A stretch of 64,000 nt of DNA from positions 186,001 to 250,000 of the forward strand of contig NZ_PRDS01000002.1 in assembly GCF_002927635.1 (NCBI RefSeq), given 5' to 3'. This document shows, one piece after another, positions 55,803 to 64,000 of the stretch (positions within the stretch are counted from its first letter, which is position 1; the number at the start of each line of letters is the position of its first letter). Source of the DNA: Albidovulum inexpectatum (GTDB lineage Bacteria > Pseudomonadota > Alphaproteobacteria > Rhodobacterales > Rhodobacteraceae). The notes below the pieces were generated by a model. The model was not told the origin of the DNA. It saw only the letters and a list, made by a program, of their open reading frames with translations, and did no database searches. A program made the position numbers and the translations under genes.

Positions 55803-56600
55803 ATGCACATTCTGGACAAGATCAAGAGCTACAAGCTGGAAGAGATCGCGCAGGCCAAGCGCGCGCGCCCGCAATCCGGCATCGAGGCAGAGGCGCGCGC
55901 TGCTGCCCCCGTGCGCGGCTTTGACGCCGCCCTGGAGCGGGCCGAGTCCAGGGGATATGGCCTGATCGCGGAAATCAAGAAAGCTTCGCCCTCCAAGGGC
56001 CTGATACGAGAGGATTTCGATCCACCCGCGCTGGCGCGCGCCTATGAAGAGGGCGGCGCGGCCTGCCTTTCGGTCCTGACGGATGCGCCTTCGTTTCAGG
56101 GAGCGCCGGAATACCTGATCGCGGCACGCGCGGCGGTTTCGCTGCCCGTTCTGCGCAAGGACTTTCTGTATGACACCTATCAGGTCGCCGAGGCCCGGTC
56201 ATGGGGTGCCGATTGCATCCTCGTCATCATGGCAAGCGTCGATGATGCGCTGGCTGCCGAGCTGGTCGATGCCGCGCATCACTGGGGCATGGATGCCCTG
56301 ATCGAGGTGCATGACGAGGCCGAGATGGAACGCGCCCTGCGATTGGATTCCCGCCTGATCGGCGTAAACAACCGAAATCTCAAGACCTTCGAGGTCAGCC
56401 TTGACGTAACGCGGCGACTGGCGCCGATGGTTCCGTCCGATCGTCGACTGGTCTGCGAAAGTGGGCTGTTCACGCCGTCCGATCTGGCGCAGATGGCCCG
56501 CTGCGGCGCGCGGTCCTTCCTTGTCGGCGAAAGCCTGATGCGACAGCCTGACGTCGCGGCCGCGACCCGTGCGCTGCTGGCCAATCCGGTGGAGGCATAG
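55803..56600 (+). CDS. trpC: indole-3-glycerol phosphate synthase
   Basis: Closes the indole ring of carboxyphenylaminodeoxyribulose phosphate. The 265-residue beta/alpha barrel shows [17 protein letters not shown] (catalytic Lys region, about residues 56-72), [16 protein letters not shown], and [12 protein letters not shown] with [11 protein letters not shown] closing the phosphate site. The N-terminal helix ([15 protein letters not shown]) is the usual start, ATG 55803. It follows ung by 56 bases and touches moaC: its stop codon is directly followed by the moaC ATG. TrpF/TrpB/TrpA are not in the window. Confidence 0.97.
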   Translation: MHILDKIKSYKLEEIAQAKRARPQSGIEAEARAAAPVRGFDAALERAESRGYGLIAEIKKASPSKGLIREDFDPPALARAYEEGGAACLSVLTDAPSFQGAPEYLIAARAAVSLPVLRKDFLYDTYQVAEARSWGADCILVIMASVDDALAAELVDAAHHWGMDALIEVHDEAEMERALRLDSRLIGVNNRNLKTFEVSLDVTRRLAPMVPSDRRLVCESGLFTPSDLAQMARCGARSFLVGESLMRQPDVAAATRALLANPVEA

Positions 56601-57083
56601 ATGACCCTGACCCATTTCGACGCCGAAGGCCATGCGCATATGGTCGATGTCTCGGACAAGGCCGTCACCGATCGCATCGCGGTTGCGGAATCGTTCGTGC
56701 GGATGCGGCCCGAGACGCTGGCATTGGTAACCGAGGGACGCGCCCGGAAAGGGGACGTTCTGGGGGTGGCGCGGATTGCCGGGATCATGGCGGCCAAGAA
56801 AACCTCGGACCTGATCCCGCTATGCCACCCGCTTCCCATCACCAAGGTGTCCATCGATCTGGTGCCGGATGAACGACTGCCCGGCGTGCGCATCACCGCA
56901 ACCGTCCGCACGACCGGGCAGACCGGGGTCGAGATGGAGGCGCTGACAGCGGCCTCGGTCTGCGCCCTGACGGTTTACGACATGCTGAAGGCGGCAGAAA
57001 AATCTATGGATATCGGGGGCTTGCGGGTTGTTTTGAAAGATGGCGGCAAGTCCGGTCGCTACGAGGCCAGCTCGGAGGGTTGA
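56601..57083 (+). CDS. moaC: cyclic pyranopterin monophosphate synthase
   Basis: Acts with MoaA in the first step of molybdenum-cofactor synthesis. The 160-residue protein is of normal length with the MoaC pattern [17 protein letters not shown] at the start, [12 protein letters not shown] (active-site His region, about residues 73-84) and [20 protein letters not shown]. It begins with the ATG that directly follows the trpC stop codon; GGAGG lies 7 bases upstream inside trpC. moeA follows with a 3-base gap. This makes a trp-moa transcript, an arrangement seen in Rhodobacter relatives. Confidence 0.97.
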   Translation: MTLTHFDAEGHAHMVDVSDKAVTDRIAVAESFVRMRPETLALVTEGRARKGDVLGVARIAGIMAAKKTSDLIPLCHPLPITKVSIDLVPDERLPGVRITATVRTTGQTGVEMEALTAASVCALTVYDMLKAAEKSMDIGGLRVVLKDGGKSGRYEASSEG

Positions 57084-57086
57084 CCC

Positions 57087-58283
57087 ATGATCCCGGTTGA
57101 AGTCGCCCTCGAGCGCGTTCTGGAACTGTGCGAACCGCTGGCGACCGAGATGATTGACCTGCGCGAAGCCGCGGGAAGGGTTCTTGCCGAACCAGCCACC
57201 GCGCGCCGCGCCCAGCCGCCCTTCGCGGCCTCGGCGATGGATGGCTACGCCATTCGCGACGCGGATCACCGTCCCGGGTGCAAGTTGAAGGTGATCGGCA
57301 CATCGGCCGCCGGCCGCGGCTATTCGGGAGCCGTTTCCTTGGGAGAGGCCGTTCGCATCTTCACCGGCGCGCCCGTGCCCGAAGGTGCCGAACGCGTCGT
57401 GCTGCAAGAAGACGTTGAGCGCGACGGCGACACGATCACGCTGGGTAACTCGCTGGAAGAGGCCCGCCATGTCCGCCCCGCGGGACAGGATTTTGAAGAT
57501 GGCTTCCGTTTTCATCCGCGTCGCCGGCTGTCCCCGGCGGATCTGGCCCTGATCGCGGCCATGAACGTGCCTCGCGTCACGGTCCATCACAGGGCTGATG
57601 TGGCCATCCTGTCGACCGGCGATGAACTTGTCATGCCCGGAGAAACGCCGGGGCCCGACCAGATCATCGCGTCGAATGGCTTTGCCCTGGCCGCGATCGC
57701 CGAAGAGGAAGGCGCGACCGCAAGAATCCTGCCAATCGCGCGAGATGATGAGGAATCGTTGCGTTACGCTCTGGATCTGGCACGCGATGCCGACCTGATC
57801 GTCACGATCGGCGGCGCGTCGGTCGGCGATCACGACCTTGTCGCCAAGGTTGCTGGGTCGGCGGGGGCCGAACAATCGTTCCACAAGGTGGCGATGCGCC
57901 CCGGCAAGCCCCTGATGGCCGGACGCCTGGGCCGGTCGATCATGCTTGGTCTGCCGGGGAATCCTGTTTCGTCAATCGTTTGCGGCCATATCTTCTTGCG
58001 GCCGATGTTGCGCGCCCTGCACGGATTGCCCAAGGCACCGCTTCCGACGCGGCGTGGCCGGCTGGGCACGGATGTCGCCGCCAACGGACCGCGAACGCAT
58101 TTCATGCGCGCGCGCCTGTCCGATGCAGACGGCCAGACCGTGGTGACGCCATTCGACCGGCAGGGCAGCGCGCTCTTGACCGTGATGGCCGATGCCGATG
58201 CGCTGCTGATCCGTCCGGCACAGGACGGTCCGCGCGAGCGTGGCGAAGAGGTTCGGTTTATCCCCTTGAAAACGCTGGAGTGA
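57087..58283 (+). CDS. moeA: molybdopterin molybdotransferase
   Basis: Inserts molybdate into adenylated molybdopterin (with MogA supplying it). The 398-residue protein has the MoeA domain order: N-terminal linker with PFAASAMDGYAIRD, beta-domain with FTGAPVPEGAERVVLQED, the MoCF/MogA-like domain with VAILSTGDELVMPGE and TIGGASVGDHDLV, RPGKPLMAGRL and MLGLPGNPVSSIV, and the C-terminal beta barrel. It starts 3 bases after moaC. It ends only 14 bases before the lexA promoter box, so the operon terminates at or reads through into lexA. Confidence 0.97.
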   Translation: MIPVEVALERVLELCEPLATEMIDLREAAGRVLAEPATARRAQPPFAASAMDGYAIRDADHRPGCKLKVIGTSAAGRGYSGAVSLGEAVRIFTGAPVPEGAERVVLQEDVERDGDTITLGNSLEEARHVRPAGQDFEDGFRFHPRRRLSPADLALIAAMNVPRVTVHHRADVAILSTGDELVMPGETPGPDQIIASNGFALAAIAEEEGATARILPIARDDEESLRYALDLARDADLIVTIGGASVGDHDLVAKVAGSAGAEQSFHKVAMRPGKPLMAGRLGRSIMLGLPGNPVSSIVCGHIFLRPMLRALHGLPKAPLPTRRGRLGTDVAANGPRTHFMRARLSDADGQTVVTPFDRQGSALLTVMADADALLIRPAQDGPRERGEEVRFIPLKTLE

Positions 58284-58297
58284 CGCCGCCAGGGCCG

Positions 58298-58337
58298 TTG
58301 ACACAAAGCACGAACACGCATAGAACATTCCTTGAAC
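58298..58337 (+). promoter_or_regulatory. lexA promoter with three phased LexA half-sites
   Basis: -35 TTGACA (58298-58303), 17-base spacer, -10 TAGAAC (58321-58326). GAAC occurs at 58312-58315, 58323-58326 and 58334-58337, exactly 11 bases apart, giving two overlapping GAAC-N7-GAAC boxes (the reverse of the alphaproteobacterial GTTC-N7-GTTC). The middle half-site is part of the -10 box. Confidence 0.9.
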
Positions 58338-58359
58338 CATTGGGCGAAGAGGATATGGA

Positions 58360-59055
58360 ATGCTGACGCGCAAACAGCTGGAGCTTCTTGAATTCATACA
58401 TGCGCGGCTGGCGCAGGATGGCGTTCCTCCCTCGTTCGACGAGATGAAGGACGCGCTGAACCTGCGCTCGAAATCGGGCATTCACCGCCTGATCACCGCG
58501 CTGGAGGAACGCGGCTTCATCCGCAGGCTTGCCCATCGCGCCCGCGCCATCGAGATTGTCCGCCTGCCGGAATCGCTGGAAAAGGGCGACAAGTCCGGTT
58601 TTGCGCCTCGGCTCGTCAAGGGGGACCGTCCGCCTGCGCGACCGCGCGAGGCCATGGACATATCCGTGGACGCGCTGGAGATCCCGCTGATGGGGCGTAT
58701 CGCGGCCGGCGTGCCGATCGAGGCCATCTCGGAAGTGTCGCGCCATGTTGCGGTGCCCGGCTCGCTGCTTTCGGGCAGCGGTCAGCATTACGCGCTGGAG
58801 GTCCGGGGCGATTCAATGATCGAAGCCGGCATCAATGACGGCGACATCGTGATCATCCGCGAACAGGGCACCGCCGACAATGGCGATATCGTCGTTGCCC
58901 TTGTCGAAGGCCACGAAGCAACGCTGAAGCGCTTCCGCCGCAAGGGCGGCATGATCGCGCTGGAGGCCGCGAACCCCGCCTACGAGACGCGCGTCCTGCC
59001 CGAAGACAGGGTCAAGGTGCAAGGCAAACTGGTCGGACTGATCCGAAGCTACTGA
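58360..59055 (+). CDS. lexA: LexA repressor, SOS regulator
   Basis: Represses DNA-repair genes and cleaves itself when RecA filaments form. The 231-residue protein has the N-terminal winged helix (about residues 1-65, [20 protein letters not shown]), a linker, and the C-terminal protease domain. The scissile Ala-Gly bond is A116-G117 in [10 protein letters not shown], the nucleophile is S152 in [10 protein letters not shown] and the base is K190 in ATLKRF. ATG 58360 has GAGGA upstream. It is autoregulated through the triple half-site just before it. It overlaps the convergent comEC gene by 7 bases at its 3' end. Confidence 0.97.
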   Translation: MLTRKQLELLEFIHARLAQDGVPPSFDEMKDALNLRSKSGIHRLITALEERGFIRRLAHRARAIEIVRLPESLEKGDKSGFAPRLVKGDRPPARPREAMDISVDALEIPLMGRIAAGVPIEAISEVSRHVAVPGSLLSGSGQHYALEVRGDSMIEAGINDGDIVIIREQGTADNGDIVVALVEGHEATLKRFRRKGGMIALEAANPAYETRVLPEDRVKVQGKLVGLIRSY

Positions 59056-61112
59056 CGCCCGGCCTTGTCTGCATACGAGGTCCAGGGTCGATGACCCGCG
59101 ATTGCGTTCGCCGCGACGATCTCGACGCCGTGGTGCGAGGGATGCAGGGCAAGGCTACCGGTTCGCCGCAACATCGACCGGTCGATCAACAGGCAGTTCG
59201 CGGGCGTGGATTCGTTCCAATCGGCCGCAAGAACGATGATGGCGCCATCGATGCAGTTTGGGCCGACGCGATCCTTTGTCCCCTTTCCGCCCAGGTGAAC
59301 GATTGCCCGCCCCATGATCTGGGCGCGCCGCTCTCCCTTGAATCCATCGAAGCCCGCCCTTTCCGCGGCCTGGGCCTGATCGGCCAGATCACCGTCGTTC
59401 TGCAGCCAGTTCTGCGCGGCAAACCCTGCGCCGCGCGCGCGTGACAGCACCCTTCCCTCGGGGCCCATGACGCCGACCAGCGCGGCATCGGGTGCGACCA
59501 GAATGACCGGCCGTTCGGCGATGGCCCATGACGCAAAGCCGAACGCAATTCCCAGAGCCGCGGCAATGCGCAGGATGTGGGCCTGCGTCAGCACCAGGGA
59601 AAGCGCGCTTGCGGCAAGCAGCGGAAGAACGAAATCGGGCGGCGCCATGACCGGGCGAACGGCTCCGTCCAGCCCCGCGACCCAATCGGCAATGACGAGG
59701 ATGAGAGCGGTTCCCTGCCCCATGACCCAAAGCGCTGGCTCGGCCAGTCCCACAGGTGCAAGCACCGCCGCAATCACGCCCGCCGGCATGACGATTGCCC
59801 CCATCAGCGGCACTGCGAGAATGTTCGCCAACAGGCCGTATTCCGCCAGCCGATTGAATTGCGCGGCCGAGATCGGAGCAGTCGCAAGACCGGCCGCCAG
59901 GGACGACAGCGCCAGCAATGCCACCGGCCTGACCAATCCGGGAACGCGATCTCGCAACCTCAGCCAGGCCTGATAGGTCACGATCAGCGCGACCGTGGCG
60001 GCAAAGCTCATCTGAAAGCCCGGTCCCAGCAGCGACTCGGGTTCGAGGGTCAGTATGATCAAGGCTGCAAGGGCAACCGAGTTCAACGACACGGCGCGCC
60101 GATCAGCCAGAACGGCAAGAAGCATCACCGCGACCATGACGAAGGCCCGCCGGGTTGCGACACTTGGCCCGGCCAGCATCAGGTAGAATGCCCCTGCGGC
60201 AAGTGCGACGATGGCCGCCGCTTTCCTCGTCTCGATGCGCAGCGCAAGGGCGGGCAGCAAAGCCATTCCGTATCGGCAGGCGGCAAAGACGAACCCCGTC
60301 AGCAATCCCATGTGCAGCCCCGAGATTGCGATCAGGTGCGACAGGTTCGCGGCGCGCAAGACCGAAATGCTGTGTCGGTCAAGCCCGGACCGATCGCCAC
60401 TCAGCAGCGCCGCGGCCAATGCGCCCGGCTGCCCGGATATGCGCGCGCGGATCGATTGGGCAATCCAGTGACGCAGGCGCCCTGGCCATTGCGCCGCACC
60501 TTCGGGTCTTGCCAAGGCCAGAACCGGCGTGCGGGTGTATCCCACCGCACCGAGCGATTGGAACCATGCAAGTCGGCGGAAGTCGAACCCTCCGGGCTCG
60601 ACGGGGCCGTTCGGCGGGGAAAGATGCGCCGTCAGGATGACGACCATCCCGGGTTCGGGGCGCAAGTGCGGCTGATCGCCATGCAAGGTTACCCGCACGC
60701 GATGCGGAGTTTCCCTGCGATCGAGCCCCTGAAGAACGACATCCCCAAGGGTCAGCCGCAGCAGATCTGTGCTCGACCGGCCGATATCGACGATCCTGCC
60801 TTCGACCGGCCCGTAATAGCGGTGCGGCAGGACGGGTGCCGCGACCAGGTTGGCCCGAAGATCGGCCAGCAGAACGCCCGCCCCGATCAGAGCAAGCCAC
60901 AAGGCAGGCGCCTGTATCGTCCAGGGCCCGAAAAGACCGATGGTGCCTCCGATCAGGACGGTGGCGGCCATCAGGATTATTTCTGCCAAACCGGGTTCCC
61001 GGGGCAAGCTGAAATACGCACCGATTCCACAACCGATCAGAACCGGCGCCCACAGCACGATCCGTGCCCGCGCCGCGCCAAGCGCATCGATCAGCCCGTG
61101 GCGAAGGCGCAC
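59049..61112 (-). CDS. comEC: ComEC/Rec2-type DNA-uptake channel protein
   Basis: A 687-residue inner-membrane protein of the ComEC/Rec2 family that moves single-stranded DNA into the cytoplasm in competent bacteria; many alphaproteobacteria carry it although competence is unproven. There is an N-terminal DUF4131-like region with an OB-type part (about residues 80-190), the multi-helix Competence domain (about 210-480, [21 protein letters not shown]), and a C-terminal metallo-beta-lactamase-like domain (to [12 protein letters not shown]). The GTG at 61112 has AGGA six bases upstream and is preferred to the in-frame GTG at 61163. It is convergent with lexA and divergent from gltX. The usual nuclease His motif is not evident. 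Confidence 0.9.
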   Translation of the reverse strand: MRLRHGLIDALGAARARIVLWAPVLIGCGIGAYFSLPREPGLAEIILMAATVLIGGTIGLFGPWTIQAPALWLALIGAGVLLADLRANLVAAPVLPHRYYGPVEGRIVDIGRSSTDLLRLTLGDVVLQGLDRRETPHRVRVTLHGDQPHLRPEPGMVVILTAHLSPPNGPVEPGGFDFRRLAWFQSLGAVGYTRTPVLALARPEGAAQWPGRLRHWIAQSIRARISGQPGALAAALLSGDRSGLDRHSISVLRAANLSHLIAISGLHMGLLTGFVFAACRYGMALLPALALRIETRKAAAIVALAAGAFYLMLAGPSVATRRAFVMVAVMLLAVLADRRAVSLNSVALAALIILTLEPESLLGPGFQMSFAATVALIVTYQAWLRLRDRVPGLVRPVALLALSSLAAGLATAPISAAQFNRLAEYGLLANILAVPLMGAIVMPAGVIAAVLAPVGLAEPALWVMGQGTALILVIADWVAGLDGAVRPVMAPPDFVLPLLAASALSLVLTQAHILRIAAALGIAFGFASWAIAERPVILVAPDAALVGVMGPEGRVLSRARGAGFAAQNWLQNDGDLADQAQAAERAGFDGFKGERRAQIMGRAIVHLGGKGTKDRVGPNCIDGAIIVLAADWNESTPANCLLIDRSMLRRTGSLALHPSHHGVEIVAANAIAGHRPWTSYADKAGRQ

Positions 61113-61237
61113 CTTGTTTCCTACCCCGGCTTTGCCTAATGACGTTGCAAAGCGTGAAGCCACAAGGTTTCCGAAAGGTTAACGCCAAATCGAACAGGCT
61201 GGCGCCCCGCGCCAACCGGATGCGAAAGGTTCGTTCC

Positions 61238-62665
61238 ATGACAGACACCACCCAGATGCAAGCCTCCGACCGCCCTGTCGTGACGCGCTTTGCCCCCTCG
61301 CCCACTGGTTATCTGCATATCGGGGGCGCGCGCACTGCCCTGTTCAACTGGCTCTACGCGCGCGGCCGTGGCGGGAAATTCCTGCTGCGGATCGAAGATA
61401 CCGACCGCGAGCGTTCGACGCCCGAGGCGACCGATGCCATTCTCAAGGGGTTGAAATGGCTGGGGCTGGACTGGGACGGCGAGCCGATCAGCCAGTTCGC
61501 CCGGGCCGAGCGCCACGCCGAAGTGGCGCGTCGGATGCTGGAAACCGGGCATGCCTACAAGTGCTTTTCGACACCCGATGAAATCGCGGCATTTCGCGAC
61601 CAGGCCAAGGCAGAGGGTCGCTCGACCATGTTCCTCAGCCCCTGGCGTGACGCGGACCCCGCGACCCATCCCGATGCGCCCTATGTCATTCGGCTGAAGG
61701 CGCCGCGCGATGGCGAAACCGTGGTCCGGGACGCCGTTCAGGGTGACGTGACCTTTCGCAACGATCAGCTTGATGACATGGTGCTGCTGCGTTCCGACGG
61801 AACCCCGACCTACATGCTTGCCGTCGTGGTGGACGATCACGACATGGGGGTGACCCATGTCATCCGCGGCGACGACCACCTGAACAACGCCGCGCGCCAG
61901 ATGCAGATCTATCACGCCATGGGCTGGGAGGTCCCGGTCTTTGCCCATATCCCGCTGATCCACGGCCCCGATGGCAAGAAACTGTCAAAGCGTCACGGCG
62001 CGGTCGGTCTGGAACAGTATCAGGCCATGGGATACCCGGCTGCGGGTATGCGCAACTACCTGGCCCGCCTGGGCTGGAGCCATGGCGATGACGAATTCTT
62101 CACGGACGCCCAAGCCATGGCCTGGTTCGATCTGGACGGGATCGGCCGTGCGCCCGCGCGGCTGGACTTCAAGAAGCTGGAACATATCTGTGGCCTGCAC
62201 ATCGCCGCAATGGACGACGATGCGCTGATGGCCGAGCTGGAGGCCTTCATGAAGGCCTCCGGACGGCCCGAACTGACAGACAAGCAGAAACAGCGGCTTT
62301 CGCGCGCGCTGTATTGCGTGAAGGACCGGGCCAAGACCTTTCCGGACCTTCTGGACAAGGCGCATTTCGCCCTGATCGATCGTCCGGTCGAACCCGACGA
62401 AAAGGCAGCAAAGATCCTGGATTCAGTATCCCGTGGTATACTGAATCAATTGACGCCGCAGCTGCAAAATGCTAGCTGGGATCGGGACAAGCTGGAAGCC
62501 GTGGTGGCCGAAGTGGCCGAGGCAAACGGAATCGGATTGGGCAAGATCGCGGGTCCGTTGCGCGCGGCCCTTGCTGGCCGGACGGTCAGCCCCAGCGTCT
62601 TCGACATGATGCTCGTGCTTGGGCGTGACGAAACGCTCGCCCGGCTGAAGGATGCGACGGCCTGA
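61238..62665 (+). CDS. gltX: glutamyl-tRNA synthetase
   Basis: Charges tRNA-Glu with glutamate. The 475-residue class I synthetase has the HIGH-type motif [13 protein letters not shown] (about residues 20-32) and the KMSKS-type motif KKLSKRHG (about 247-254), followed by the C-terminal anticodon-binding helical domain. Alphaproteobacteria often have two GltX copies, one acting on tRNA-Gln as well; this could be either. ATG 61238 ([15 protein letters not shown]) follows AAAGG. It is divergent from comEC and precedes gltA by 79 bases. Confidence 0.96.
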   Translation: MTDTTQMQASDRPVVTRFAPSPTGYLHIGGARTALFNWLYARGRGGKFLLRIEDTDRERSTPEATDAILKGLKWLGLDWDGEPISQFARAERHAEVARRMLETGHAYKCFSTPDEIAAFRDQAKAEGRSTMFLSPWRDADPATHPDAPYVIRLKAPRDGETVVRDAVQGDVTFRNDQLDDMVLLRSDGTPTYMLAVVVDDHDMGVTHVIRGDDHLNNAARQMQIYHAMGWEVPVFAHIPLIHGPDGKKLSKRHGAVGLEQYQAMGYPAAGMRNYLARLGWSHGDDEFFTDAQAMAWFDLDGIGRAPARLDFKKLEHICGLHIAAMDDDALMAELEAFMKASGRPELTDKQKQRLSRALYCVKDRAKTFPDLLDKAHFALIDRPVEPDEKAAKILDSVSRGILNQLTPQLQNASWDRDKLEAVVAEVAEANGIGLGKIAGPLRAALAGRTVSPSVFDMMLVLGRDETLARLKDATA

Positions 62666-62744
62666 TGAACAGCGCCACGCTGGTTCTCGCCGCGTGGGAA
62701 ATGCCCGGCACGTCCGCGCCGGGTCCGAACAATAGGGAGCCGAG

Positions 62745-64000
62745 ATGGACAAGGTAAACAAGACAGCCACCCTCAGCGTGAACGGAAAGACGATCGAGCT
62801 TCCCGTTCTGCAGCCCACCGTGGGCCCCGACGCCATCGACATCCGAAAGCTGTATTCGGAAGCCGGCGTCTTTACCTACGATCCGGGCTTTACCTCGACC
62901 GCCTCTTGCGACAGCGCCATCACCTATATTGATGGCGACAAGGGCGAATTGCTGTATCGCGGCTACCCGATCGAGCAGCTGGCCGAAAAGTCGCACTATC
63001 TTGAGGTCTGCTACCTGCTTCTGTACGGCGAACTGCCCACGCCGGAACAGCTGGCCGATTTCGAGGAGCGGATCACGCGGCATACGATGGTGCATGAACA
63101 GATGCACTATTTCTTCCGCGGCTTCCGGCGCGACAGCCACCCGATGGCCACGATGGTCGGCGTGGTCGGCGCCATGTCGGCCTTCTATCACGATTCGACC
63201 GACATTTCGGACCCCTGGCAGCGCGAGGTGGCGGCGATCCGCATGATCGCCAAGGTGCCTACGATCGCGGCGATGGCCTACAAGTATTCGATCGGCCAGC
63301 CTTTCATCTATCCGCGCAACGACCTCGATTACGCGGCCAACTTCCTGCACATGTGCTTTGCCGTGCCGTGCGAGCCCTACATCGTTCGCCCCGAACTGGC
63401 GCGCGCGATGGATCGCATCATGATGCTGCATGCCGATCACGAGCAGAACGCATCGACCTCGACCGTTCGGCTTGCCGGTTCTTCGGGGGCAAACCCGTTT
63501 GCCTGTATCGCGGCCGGCATCGCCTGCCTGTGGGGGCCCGCGCATGGCGGCGCCAACCAGGCCTGCCTCGAGATGCTGCGTGAAATCGGCTCGGTTGACC
63601 GCATCCCCGAATACATCAAGCGCGCCAAGGACAAGAACGACCCGTTCCGCCTGATGGGTTTCGGGCACCGGGTGTACAAGAACTTCGACCCGCGCGCGAA
63701 GGTGATGAAGGAATCGGCCGACGAGGTGCTGGACCTCTTGGGCATCAAGAACAACCCGACGCTTCAGGTCGCCAAGGAGCTGGAGCGCATCGCGCTGCAG
63801 GACGACTACTTCATCGAGAAGAAGCTGTACCCGAACGTCGATTTCTATTCGGGCATCATCCTCGAGGCGATGGGCTTCCCCACGTCGATGTTCACGCCGA
63901 TCTTTGCCGTCAGCCGCACGGTGGGCTGGATCTCGCAGTGGAAGGAGATGCTGACCGATCCGACACAGAAGATCGGCCGTCCGCGCCAGCTGTATATCGG
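62745..64000 (+). CDS. gltA: citrate synthase (3' end outside window)
   Basis: Condenses acetyl-CoA and oxaloacetate at the entry of the TCA cycle. The 418 visible codons cover nearly all of a type II, NADH-sensitive-type citrate synthase of about 430 residues. Motifs seen are [19 protein letters not shown], the active-site His region [31 protein letters not shown] and the signature [19 protein letters not shown]; the last Arg-rich region [10 protein letters not shown] is just reached. Start is ATG 62745 with AGGGAG upstream. It continues uninterrupted to the window end. Confidence 0.97.
   Translation, partial: MDKVNKTATLSVNGKTIELPVLQPTVGPDAIDIRKLYSEAGVFTYDPGFTSTASCDSAITYIDGDKGELLYRGYPIEQLAEKSHYLEVCYLLLYGELPTPEQLADFEERITRHTMVHEQMHYFFRGFRRDSHPMATMVGVVGAMSAFYHDSTDISDPWQREVAAIRMIAKVPTIAAMAYKYSIGQPFIYPRNDLDYAANFLHMCFAVPCEPYIVRPELARAMDRIMMLHADHEQNASTSTVRLAGSSGANPFACIAAGIACLWGPAHGGANQACLEMLREIGSVDRIPEYIKRAKDKNDPFRLMGFGHRVYKNFDPRAKVMKESADEVLDLLGIKNNPTLQVAKELERIALQDDYFIEKKLYPNVDFYSGIILEAMGFPTSMFTPIFAVSRTVGWISQWKEMLTDPTQKIGRPRQLYI

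Noticed and set aside
62666-62744. Terminator between gltX and gltA
   Set aside because: Only a 6-bp stem (CCCGGC/GCCGGG) with a long loop and no T tract; too weak to list.

Overview
The window looks like core chromosome of a high-GC alphaproteobacterium. I infer the Rhodobacteraceae/Paracoccaceae, probably Paracoccus or a close relative. The reasons are the strong G/C third-position bias, a DksA whose zinc-finger positions read C-T-T-A, a B12-dependent ribonucleotide reductase, GAAC-N7-GAAC LexA half-sites of the alphaproteobacterial type, Entner-Doudoroff genes, a leucyl-type Bpt transferase, and the order trpG-trpD-ung-trpC-moaC-moeA-lexA/comEC-gltX-gltA. This is gene-content inference, not a phylogenetic test. 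I see no insertion sequence, prophage, CRISPR array or rRNA; two tRNA genes are present.

Layout. 1-5.4 kb: a truncated esterase, a MocR-type regulator divergent from a DUF1127 protein, a small membrane protein coupled to a DUF1638 protein, trigger factor directly behind tRNA-Leu(UAG), and a small Hint-like protein. 5.4-9.1 kb: the NAD(P)HX repair fusion NnrE-NnrD, divergent from glnB-glnA. 9.1-16.4 kb: a flavin monooxygenase, dksA, and a tightly packed run moxR-(DUF2927 lipoprotein)-(small membrane protein)-VWA protein-(membrane protein)-dedA-M48 protease. 16.4-23.6 kb: Fur/Mur-type regulator, EamA exporter, enolase, a methyltransferase coupled to a PIN protein, and edd-eda behind a perfect 16-bp operator. 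23.6-28.4 kb: glnE, a DUF2852 protein behind two matching 19-bp palindromes, and bpt.

28.4-36.3 kb: a TakP-like TRAP transporter divergent from a Cache histidine kinase/NarL-type regulator pair, then a Ca2+/Na+ antiporter. 36.3-39.0 kb: ilvB-ilvH behind a readable transcription attenuator (leader peptide MNLIVVLGRRWRMGR, antiterminator, terminator). 39.0-43.7 kb: an EF-hand protein, the B12-dependent RNR with a 14/16 NrdR-box match, and tRNA-Pro(UGG). 43.8-48.2 kb: DUF192 protein, double cold-shock protein, pdxH, fabI, gpt and an aminotransferase. 48.3-58.3 kb: PpiD-like chaperone with trpE, an opposing polysaccharide-deacetylase-family gene, then trpG-trpD-ung-trpC-moaC-moeA. 58.3-64 kb: lexA behind three phased GAAC half-sites, comEC, gltX and the start of gltA.

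Functionally the window is rich in nitrogen control (GlnB, GlnA, GlnE), amino-acid synthesis (Ilv, Trp), central carbon metabolism (Eno, Edd, Eda, GltA), and DNA repair or precursor supply (LexA, Ung, NrdJ). The strongest regulatory signals are the ilv attenuator, the triple LexA site and the paired palindromes at 26.8 kb. The best candidate for a little-described system is the MoxR/VWA envelope module at 11-15.7 kb.
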